A stretch of 6,920 bases of DNA, taken from Neomoorella mulderi (GTDB lineage: Bacteria; Bacillota; DSM-521; Neomoorellales; Neomoorellaceae). The translations under genes and the position numbers were made by a program. Within the stretch, counting starts at the first letter, position 1. The number at the start of each line of letters is the position of its first letter. The stretch covers positions 1 through 6,920 of the forward strand of contig DRZV01000113.1 in assembly GCA_011375465.1 (NCBI GenBank), written 5' to 3'. Below are positions 1 to 5,959 of the stretch, one piece after another. The notes under the pieces are model-generated. The model saw only the letters and a list, made by a program, of their open reading frames with translations, searched no databases and was not told the origin of the DNA.

Positions 1-266
1 ATCTCCACATAATAAGAAAGATGGGAAGCCAGGCCGCTGAAATAGCATTGTCCCCGGTCGCTCAGGGGAAAGGTGAAAACCTTCTGGACCTGGGCATCTT
101 CTGGAGAGGAGAAGCGCAGAGCCAGGTGAAGCTGGGCCAAAATCTTGCCGATGAAGCTGCGGAGGAGGGCCAACCGCTGGGGTGTAAAGATCCAGTAGAC
201 AAAAAGGTTATGGGGATCTTGCGGGAGGCAGACGAACTCGCTCCGGAGGGGATCCCAAGCGGCCAT
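1..266 (-). CDS. DUF4912 domain protein, N-terminal part (runs off the left edge)
   Basis: An open frame starts at an ATG (264-266) and stays open for 88 codons to the window edge, so the C-terminus is missing. Residues 14-30 contain LPQDPHNLFVYWIFTPQ, which resembles the family signature of a Pro-Asp-Pro-His run followed by a Tyr-Trp core strand, as in DUF4912 (PF16258). A later aromatic stretch (CYFSGLASHLSYYVE, 74-88) fits the second half of such a domain. An AGAGGA ribosome site (277-282) lies 10 nt before this ATG; the ATG at 272-274 is in another frame and too close to that site. The biochemical role of DUF4912 is unknown. From general knowledge, it often sits beside alpha-glucan enzymes, which agrees with the GH13 gene transcribed away from it here. 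It probably uses the minus-strand promoter at 357-385. The family call rests on motif likeness only. Confidence 0.66.
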   Translation of the reverse strand, partial: MAAWDPLRSEFVCLPQDPHNLFVYWIFTPQRLALLRSFIGKILAQLHLALRFSSPEDAQVQKVFTFPLSDRGQCYFSGLASHLSYYVE

Positions 267-341
267 ACTATCATTATCCTCTTTGTCCTTTTTGAGTTGC
301 CGATGACATCACCATCGACCCTTTCGTCAAAAAATTAACTC

Positions 342-355
342 AAAGTTCCAACTTT
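342..355. promoter_or_regulatory. Inverted repeat, possible operator
   Basis: AAAGTT and AACTTT form perfect 6-bp arms around a 2-nt centre (CC). The repeat lies just downstream of the minus-strand -10 box, across the predicted start point, where a bound repressor would block transcription of the DUF4912 gene. No regulator gene is visible in the window, and a 14-bp AT-rich palindrome can arise by chance, so this is a weak call. Confidence 0.3.
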
Positions 356-356
356 T

Positions 357-385
357 ACTTTAACATGTTTATACTTGGCCGTCAA
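357..385 (-). promoter_or_regulatory. Predicted sigma-A promoter for the DUF4912 gene
   Basis: Read on the minus strand, a -35 box TTGACG (380-385) is followed after exactly 17 nt by a -10 box TAAAGT (357-362). The boxes match the consensus at 5/6 and 4/6 positions. Transcription would start near 350, leaving a leader of about 85 nt before the ATG at 266. That leader holds a short perfect inverted repeat, CGATG/CATCG (301-305 and 313-317), which could form a weak hairpin. Confidence 0.5.
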
Positions 386-396
386 TGAGGCCCTAT

Positions 397-424
397 TTGG
401 TTTTTTCACCTTTTGGCATATAAT
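397..424 (+). promoter_or_regulatory. Predicted sigma-A promoter for the GH13 gene
   Basis: A perfect -10 box TATAAT (419-424) is preceded by a weak TTGGTT (397-402) with a 16-nt spacer. Transcription would start near 431, giving a leader of about 40 nt that contains the ribosome site GGAGGGG (457-463). Only 11 nt separate this -35 box from the -35 box of the opposing promoter, so two polymerases could hardly occupy both at once. Confidence 0.5.
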
Positions 425-469
425 AGCCCTGGGAAATAGCACCTAAAAAAATCTTGGAGGGGAAAGCCC

Positions 470-2232
470 TTGATATGGCACCATCTGAATAAAAGATACC
501 GCCAGCTTTTGGAACCAGGCCAGATAATCCTCCGTCTCAAAACCAGGAGGGATATGATTTCCTCTACGGTTTTGTGGGAAGAGGGCGGGTTTTGGAGGGA
601 AGCCCCCATGCACCCCTGCGCTTTTACTCCCCATTATGTTTACTGGCAGGGGGAGCTCTCCAGGGAAACACCAGACCCCCTGCCCTATCTCTTCTGCTGC
701 CGCAACCACAAAGGGGAAACCTTCTTCCTCAGTGATAACGGCAAGCCCTTCTATTATGATTGGTCCCATGACACCCCTTTTGCTCCCCTGGATTGGGTTA
801 AAGATGCCATATTTTACCAAATATTCCCCGATCGCTTCTACAACGGCAACCCCGCCAACGACCCTCCTGGAGTAAAATCCTGGGAAGAAAAACCCACCAT
901 AGAGGGCTTTTTCGGCGGCGACCTGGAAGGCATATGGCTGAAAATACCCTATTTAAAGTTTCTGGGAATAAATGCCCTTTATTTAAATCCCATATTTGCC
1001 GCCCCTTCTAATCACAGGTATAACACCAGCGATTATTTCAAAATCGACCCCCTCCTGGGAAATATGGGAGATTTCCGCCGCCTGATGGACTCCCTCCACA
1101 GCTCCGGGATAAGGATAATTCTAGATGGGGTATTTAACCATACAGGGACAGACTTCTTCGCCTTCAAGGATATCCTGGAAAAGGGGGAAAAAATCCCCCT
1201 ATATAGACTGGTACTATATCCACAAATGCCCCGTAAGCCTGGACCCTTCCTGTTATCTGTGCTGGTGGAATATACCCAGCCTGCCCAAACTGAAGGTCAC
1301 CAACCCCGAGGTGAGGCGCTATCTGCTGTCGGTGGCCACCTACTGGATCAGGGAAGGGGGTATAGACGGCTGGCGCCTGGACATGCCCAATGAGATAGAA
1401 CCCACTTTCTGGTTAGAATTCCGGGACAAGGTCAAGGGGGCCAAAGGGGAGGCCTACATAGCAGGGGAGATATGGCGTGATGCCCGTTTCTGGCTGTGGG
1501 GAAAATATTTTGACAGCGTGATGAACTATATTTTCAGGGATCTGGTGCTGGCCTGTTTTGCCCAGCGCCGTTACGGACCTTCTGTCCTGGACTTCCTTTT
1601 GGGGTTATGGCGCCTCCGTTATCCCGAAGGGGCCAACTTCGCCCTTTTAAATCTCCTGGGGAGCCACGATACCGCCCGGGTTATCACCGCCTTTCAAGAA
1701 GGTTTGGGCCATCAACCCCATCATACGGGCAGCTATGAAGAGGCCATGGAACACCTGCGGCCAGCCCTCATCCTGCAATTCACCTATCCCGGGGCCCCCA
1801 TGATACGGGGATGAAGTGGGCCTTACCGGAGGGCCTGACCCGGAATGCCGAGCCCCCATGCCCTGGGATCCGGAACGATGGCATGAAGGGCTGTTGAGCC
1901 TCTACCGCAAGCTCATATCCCTTCGCCGGGAACTGGCCCCCCTGCGCCGGGGCTTTTTTCAACCCCTCTGGACAGAAGACTCCCGGGGAATATACGCCTT
2001 TATGAGACGTCACCAGGGGGAAAAGGTGGTGGTCATATTAAACGCCAGCGACCTGGTGCAAAGAATAAAGATCGAAAATTCCTGGATAAGGACTGAAAAG
2101 GGGCAGGTCTGGAGGGAACATTTAAGGGAAGCCCACCTGGAAGTCAAGGAAGAAGGCTTGATTCTGGAGATAGAACCGAATTTCGGAGCCATCCTTTCTC
2201 TGGCTTATTGCCCCGCCTCTTCCAAAGGGTAG
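470..2232 (+). pseudogene. GH13 alpha-glucosidase (maltogenic amylase/neopullulanase/cyclomaltodextrinase type), two frameshifts
   Basis: The enzyme type hydrolyses alpha-1,4 (often also alpha-1,6) bonds in maltodextrins, pullulan or cyclodextrins. No signal peptide is seen, so it would be cytoplasmic. A TTG start (470-472) follows GGAGGGG by 6 nt. Three frames join to about 585 residues, a normal length for the family. An N-terminal region of about 110 residues fits a CBM34-like domain. The barrel then begins (AIFYQIFPDRF), with region I DGVFNHTG, region II GWRLDMPNE (nucleophile Asp codon 1380-1382), region III GEIW (acid/base Glu 1467-1469), region IV LLGSHD (Asp 1668-1670), then MPWD and a beta-sandwich tail. 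All three catalytic acids are encoded. Frame breaks fall at A6 (1188-1193) and at about 1803-1807, where the usual MIYYGDE appears to have lost 5 nt. No other stops occur, so this is a recent pseudogene or contains sequence errors. The 3' end overlaps the thioesterase gene on the opposite strand. Confidence 0.85.
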
Positions 2233-2953
2233 AGGCCAGGGCCAGCTCCTTATCCCGGGTATAGAGAAAATGCAGAAAAGACTTGGAGCTGCTGGGATAG
2301 ATCTTCTGGGTGTAACAGAAAACCCCTTCTCCCCAACCAGTTTCCCTTTTGTACAGGATCTCCACGTCGGACAGAAAACATTCCCGGTAGAGTTCCTGGG
2401 GCAGGGTGTTCAGGACCCAATAGAGATACTTCTTATGGTTGACATGGAAATTTAAGTCCAAATCCGCTACCCCTGCCACAAATTTCTCCCCGGAAATTTT
2501 GTCGGGGAAGGAGAAAGACCTGGAGGTCAAGGTCAGGTCCACGGTGCCCCGGAACAACCTGCCGTAGGGATCACCTATGGAGGAGGGTATACTACAGGGT
2601 TTGTGGGTAAAGAGATCCACCAGAATCCACAGGGTGGCTGCCCAGGCTAAAGCCCCTCCTTCCCCTTCGATCTCAAAGTGGCGATGGGCAAAGCACCGCC
2701 TTATATCCTCCACCCAAGTACTAACTTTTATTTCCTCCCTCCAGCGGGGATACCTCTCCACCTTCAAGCGCACTTGGTGGAGAAGCCAGGCCTTTCCCTG
2801 CTCCCTGAGATAAGAAAGGCTGTTGCCCACCTCCTCCGAGTGCCAGGTGGCCGTCTCCTCCATGTATCCCAAGAGAGCCAAAGGGCTGGCCAGGAGGAAC
2901 ATATCCGTATCCCAATAGGATACCTTGTACCGCCGCTGGTATGGAGCTGCCAT
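2144..2953 (-). CDS. Acyl-ACP thioesterase, FatA/FatB-like hotdog family
   Basis: This enzyme would hydrolyse acyl-ACP to free fatty acid and ACP in the cytoplasm. The 269 residues show two hotdog repeats. The first begins YKVSYWDTDMFLLASPLALLGYM region at about residues 9-31 (key part YWDTD, 13-17). The second carries the signature DLDLNFHVNHKKYLYWVL (164-181), with the conserved Asn168 and His170 and the HVN-x3-Y-x2-W pattern. Where the plant enzymes have YRREC, this protein has YKRET (201-205), so the proposed catalytic Cys is Thr; this matches my recollection of bacterial members, which often lack it. The ATG directly abuts the DUF951 stop (TAGATG), and the AGAGGG ribosome site lies in the end of that gene, so the two are probably translationally coupled. 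The hotdog fold should end near residue 246. The remaining roughly 23 residues read against GH13 codons and look like an accidental tail. Confidence 0.85.
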   Translation of the reverse strand: MAAPYQRRYKVSYWDTDMFLLASPLALLGYMEETATWHSEEVGNSLSYLREQGKAWLLHQVRLKVERYPRWREEIKVSTWVEDIRRCFAHRHFEIEGEGGALAWAATLWILVDLFTHKPCSIPSSIGDPYGRLFRGTVDLTLTSRSFSFPDKISGEKFVAGVADLDLNFHVNHKKYLYWVLNTLPQELYRECFLSDVEILYKRETGWGEGVFCYTQKIYPSSSKSFLHFLYTRDKELALASTLWKRRGNKPEKGWLRNSVLSPESSLLP

Positions 2954-3160
2954 CTAATCCCTCTTTTCCAGGTCCCCCTCTCCCGCAGGCAGAATCTGTA
3001 AAATACTCCTCTCTATCTTAGCCCGGGGCACCGGGATGAGCCTGCCGCACCCCAGACAGCGCAGGCGCAGGTCCATGCCGGTGCGCAAAACCTCCCAGAG
3101 ATCGCTGCCGCAGGGGTGCTTCTTCTTTAAACGTAAGATATCCCCTATCTTTATCTGCAT
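2954..3160 (-). CDS. DUF951 family small protein
   Basis: This 68-residue protein matches the DUF951 (PF06107) pattern. It opens with the charged start MQIKIGDILRLKKKHPCGSD, followed by LWEVLRTGMDLRLRCLGC (22-39, including the Cys pair). Cys17, Cys35 and Cys38 form a CGS...CLGC arrangement that could bind a metal, which is inference. Family members are short Firmicute proteins of unknown function, often near chromosome-partition or translation genes in other genomes. Here it sits 26 nt after yedF, with a GGGGA ribosome site 7 nt before the ATG, and its stop abuts the thioesterase start. The C-terminal 10 residues are charged and fall outside the family core. The family assignment is firm; the function is not known. 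Confidence 0.9.
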   Translation of the reverse strand: MQIKIGDILRLKKKHPCGSDLWEVLRTGMDLRLRCLGCGRLIPVPRAKIERSILQILPAGEGDLEKRD

Positions 3161-3186
3161 ACTTATCCCCGTTTAAAGCGGGACCT

Positions 3187-3771
3187 TTATATGGTGATGA
3201 CCTTTTCGGCTGCCAGGAGATGCTCCACCGAACTGTACATGTTGGTCACTTTACCCACGCACAGTTTTTCCTTAAGCTGAAAATAGTCCAGGCAGGTGCC
3301 GCACACCAAAATTTCCACCCCTTTTTCCTCCAGGGCTAAGAGGCTGTCCAACACAGGAGAACCTTCGCAGCACAGATGCACCCCGCTGTTCATGAAGATG
3401 ATCCGCTGGGGTTTCACCTCCATCTCGGTGAGGCTGAACAAAAAGCTCCTCATGAGTATGCTCCCCAGCTCATCCGATCCCCGGCCCAGATGGGAAGAGT
3501 TGATGAAGATCAGTTGCCCTGGATTAACGCTGAGTTGGGTGGCCGTCACCCCCTCTTTGCGGATGTGCACACGGTAAAAACCGTTCTCCTGCTTGACCTC
3601 TGTTTGGCATCCCAAACTTTGGGCCAGCTTTACCACGTTATCCCTGGCCACCTCGTTATCCACGATGGTGATAACTTCCCCTTCTTCGATCCCCTCCAGG
3701 GCCTTTTTGGTCTTCACCACCGGGAGAGGACAAGCCAAACCCCTGGCGTCCACCTCTATAATCTTGCCCAT
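3187..3771 (-). CDS. yedF: YedF-type sulfurtransferase-like protein (TusA domain plus DsrE-like domain)
   Basis: From the chosen start the protein has 194 residues. Residues 3-70 form a TusA/SirA-like domain with the signature DARGLACPLPVV and the sulfur-carrying Cys14. Residues about 86-190 form a DsrE-like domain with GRGSDELGSILMRSFL (97-112), the pair Cys134-Cys135 and the CGTC motif (157-160). This two-domain order defines the YedF family (TIGR03527), which is linked to selenium metabolism but also occurs in genomes without selenoproteins. I see no selD or selenocysteine gene in the window. I chose the ATG at 3769-3771 because AGGAGGG lies directly upstream with good spacing and homologues begin at this point. 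An in-frame ATG at 3817-3819 would add 16 residues and has its own weaker GGGAG site. It follows the aminopeptidase gene after 65 nt, the widest gap in the run. Confidence 0.9.
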   Translation of the reverse strand: MGKIIEVDARGLACPLPVVKTKKALEGIEEGEVITIVDNEVARDNVVKLAQSLGCQTEVKQENGFYRVHIRKEGVTATQLSVNPGQLIFINSSHLGRGSDELGSILMRSFLFSLTEMEVKPQRIIFMNSGVHLCCEGSPVLDSLLALEEKGVEILVCGTCLDYFQLKEKLCVGKVTNMYSSVEHLLAAEKVITI

Positions 3772-3836
3772 TTTTTCCCTCCTAAAGAGATGGTTATGTT
3801 CGATATAAATTTTCTCCATGGAAGCTCCCTTTCCTT

Positions 3837-5231
3837 CTATGCCTGGAAAAAGGCTTTATAGCCTTTGTAGGCCATATAAACGTCCACCTTGCTGGATATC
3901 TCCAAGGGGGAATGCATGGAGAGGAGGGCAGGACCGCAATCCGCCACCTCCAAACCGTAAAAGGCCAAAAATTTAGCTATGGTACCCCCTCCCCCTGCCT
4001 CTATCCGGCCCATTTCGCCGCTCTGCCATATAACACCATAGTTATTAAATATATCCCTAAGCCATCCCATATACTCGGCGCTGGCGTCATTGGCCTCATA
4101 TTTGCCTCCTCTGCCCGAATACTTGTGCAGCACCACCCCATGGCCCAAAAAAAGGGCGTTCTGCCTATCATATACGTTTTCAAAAGTGGGATCAAAACCG
4201 CCGGTCACATCCGCGGACAGGGCTTTAGATCGGGAGAGGATGCGGCTGATATTTAAAAATTCCCCCAGCTGGGCCCTATGGGCTATCTCCGCCAAGGCAT
4301 ACTCTAAAAAGCGGGAAAAGGCCCCTGTGTCTCCAGTACTGCCGATCTCCTCCTTGTCTATCAGGAGCACTAAGGACATCTGGGGGGGAGGGAAAGGCAA
4401 ATCCAGAAGAGCCTCAAGGGCGGTATAGGCGCAGACCCGATCGTCCTGACCATAGCCGCCGATGAAGGAGGAATCCAGGCCTATGTCCCTGGCCGGCCCG
4501 GCTGGTACCAGCTGCAGCTCTGCCGCGATGAGATCTTCTTCCACCACCCCGTAACGCTCGTTGAGGAGCTTGAGCAAGCTTAGCTTTACCCGGTTATCCT
4601 TATCCTCCTTCTCTTCCGCTCCGGGGATATGGCCCAGGAGGGCGTTTAGATCCTCACCGGTAAAGGCCTCGTTCACCTTTTTTTCCATCTGCTCCCGGGC
4701 CAGGTGGGGAGGCAGATCGGTTATGGTGAAGCCCGGCTCGTTCTCCCCCTCCCCTATCACTATCTCTATCTTTCGGCCCCCCCTCAGCATCACCACGCCG
4801 TGTAAAGCCAGGGGTATGGTCATCCATTGATATTTTTTTATTCCCCCGTAATAATGGGTTTTCAACAGGCCTAACCCCCCCTTTTCATAGAGGGGCCGGG
4901 GCTTCAAATCGAGACGGGGGGAGTCTATGTGGGCCCCTATGAGCCTAAAACCCTCCTGTACCCCTTGCTCTCCCCCTATTCCCAAGAGCAGAACCTTATC
5001 CCTCCAGCAGAGATAGAACTTGGTTCCCGGTTTTATCCCCCCAGGGGGTAATTGCTCCAAGGGGACGTATCCCCGCTGCCCAGCCCTTTCAAGGGCAAAA
5101 CGCACCGCTTCCCTTTCTGTTTTAACTTCAGACAAAAACCTTCTATATCCCTCGGCAAAGGCAAAAACCTGCTCCCTTTCTCCTGCAGATAGGCGCTCCC
5201 AAGCGCTTTTTCTGGCTAAAGAAAGCTCCAT
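3837..5231 (-). CDS. M18 family aminopeptidase (zinc metallopeptidase)
   Basis: This is a full-length, 464-residue M18 peptidase (PF02127), a cytoplasmic enzyme that removes N-terminal residues from peptides, usually as a dodecamer. The expected two-zinc ligands are visible: His101 in GAHIDSPRLDLKPRP, the bridging Asp in GGYGQDDRVC (Asp263 or Asp264), Glu294-Glu295 in DKEEIGSTGDTG (one catalytic, one ligand), Asp341 in SADVTGGFDP and His440 in SMHSPLE. A glycine-rich EAGGGGT segment (411-417) is also typical. The ATG (5229-5231) follows the cvpA stop by 3 nt, and its AAGGGGG ribosome site lies in the last cvpA codons, suggesting translational coupling. Substrate preference (acidic or neutral residues) cannot be told from sequence alone. 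Confidence 0.95.
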   Translation of the reverse strand: MELSLARKSAWERLSAGEREQVFAFAEGYRRFLSEVKTEREAVRFALERAGQRGYVPLEQLPPGGIKPGTKFYLCWRDKVLLLGIGGEQGVQEGFRLIGAHIDSPRLDLKPRPLYEKGGLGLLKTHYYGGIKKYQWMTIPLALHGVVMLRGGRKIEIVIGEGENEPGFTITDLPPHLAREQMEKKVNEAFTGEDLNALLGHIPGAEEKEDKDNRVKLSLLKLLNERYGVVEEDLIAAELQLVPAGPARDIGLDSSFIGGYGQDDRVCAYTALEALLDLPFPPPQMSLVLLIDKEEIGSTGDTGAFSRFLEYALAEIAHRAQLGEFLNISRILSRSKALSADVTGGFDPTFENVYDRQNALFLGHGVVLHKYSGRGGKYEANDASAEYMGWLRDIFNNYGVIWQSGEMGRIEAGGGGTIAKFLAFYGLEVADCGPALLSMHSPLEISSKVDVYMAYKGYKAFFQA

Positions 5232-5234
5232 CTG

Positions 5235-5948
5235 TTAAACCCCCTTAAAACATTTTTGACATAAAGCTGTGCACCAGAGCTTATAATCCCTCAAAAGGCC
5301 CGCCAGCTGGGAAGCGGCCAGCTGCTCTCGAAGCCACGTCCCTGCAGGAAATGAAGTCCAAAAAGGCAGGGCTACGCAGGCGCAGATTAAATCCAACACA
5401 AAGGCCACCAGCAATCCATAAATGGCCAAGGAGAAAATCAGCCCTAAAAGGCGGTCCATCGCCATTGCCGGTCTCCACCTTATCCTGCTCCGGGGTGCCA
5501 ATCGCCTTAGAAAAAAGGCCAATATCAGGAAAAATCCGCAGAAAACCAACAACTCCAGTAGCCAGAAGGCCATTTGACCCGCCAAGACCTGCCCCAGGGT
5601 AAGTCCCACCCCCTTTTCCACCGACAACAGGATTTCCCTTTTAATAAACCCCGGAAGGAGGGATCCCTCCAAAAGCCGGGAGAGCTGGTCTGCCGCAGAA
5701 GGTCCCGCGGGCTGGTTGATGACCACTGGGGGAAAGGGGAGAAAGCCCACGAGTCTCTCTGTCCATACCTTAAAATTAAAGAGGCTGGCCATAAACCCGG
5801 CCAGGGAAGGGGCGCTGGCCCAGGCGGCCAAAAAAGCCACACCGTAACCTACCCAAGAGGCCATCCGCCCTAAAAATCCCTTGCCGTAGCCCTGCCAGGC
5901 CTTGTATATCAAAAATAAGAGCAAGATTAAATCCATATAATTGAACAT
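5235..5948 (-). CDS. CvpA family membrane protein
   Basis: This 237-residue integral membrane protein begins with MDLILLLFLIYKAWQGYGKGF (from residue 5), the usual CvpA (PF02674) opening: a hydrophobic helix and then Gly-Tyr-x-Lys-Gly. Hydrophobic stretches at about 5-19, 30-52, 124-148 and 166-195 suggest four membrane segments. The long loop at 60-120 makes it larger than the usual 160-180 residue members. In Escherichia coli CvpA is needed for colicin V production; the role in Firmicutes is unknown. The C-terminus carries three closely spaced cysteines (226, 230, 233). I chose the ATG at 5946-5948 because AGGG lies 9 nt upstream; a GTG one codon earlier and an ATG at 5934-5936 are possible alternatives. 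It lies 11 nt after panB and 3 nt before the aminopeptidase gene. Confidence 0.85.
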   Translation of the reverse strand: MFNYMDLILLLFLIYKAWQGYGKGFLGRMASWVGYGVAFLAAWASAPSLAGFMASLFNFKVWTERLVGFLPFPPVVINQPAGPSAADQLSRLLEGSLLPGFIKREILLSVEKGVGLTLGQVLAGQMAFWLLELLVFCGFFLILAFFLRRLAPRSRIRWRPAMAMDRLLGLIFSLAIYGLLVAFVLDLICACVALPFWTSFPAGTWLREQLAASQLAGLLRDYKLWCTALCQKCFKGV

Positions 5949-5959
5949 CACACTTTTCC

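Noticed and set aside
21..338. Plus-strand open frame of 105 codons at the left edge
   Set aside because: It is antisense to the DUF4912 frame and its control region, its protein resembles no family I know, and it has no convincing ribosome site.
377..392. GGCC-N8-GGCC repeat near the divergent promoters
   Set aside because: Each arm is itself a 4-bp palindrome and the flanks do not pair, so it is not distinguishable from chance.
443..820. Minus-strand open frame of 125 codons opposite the GH13 N-terminus
   Set aside because: The GH13 reading has family motifs and a good start signal; the antisense frame has neither.
1183..1814. Programmed frameshifting as the explanation for both GH13 breaks
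   Set aside because: The A-run could allow slippage, but the second break has no slippery sequence and has lost a conserved Tyr codon, and no GH13 enzyme is known to use programmed frameshifting.
1816..2232. A separate small gene starting at the GTG at 1816
   Set aside because: Its protein is simply the GH13 region V and C-terminal domain, with no ribosome site before the GTG.
3160..3187. Terminator in the gap between yedF and the DUF951 gene
   Set aside because: Only a 4-bp CCCG/CGGG stem with a 7-nt loop is present, and no T-tract follows.
3376..3861. Plus-strand open frame of 161 codons across yedF
   Set aside because: It is the antisense shadow of yedF and the end of the aminopeptidase gene, both with clear catalytic motifs.
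3912..4428. Plus-strand open frames opposite the M18 gene
   Set aside because: The M18 frame is full length with all metal ligands; the opposite frames are compositionally odd and lack start signals.
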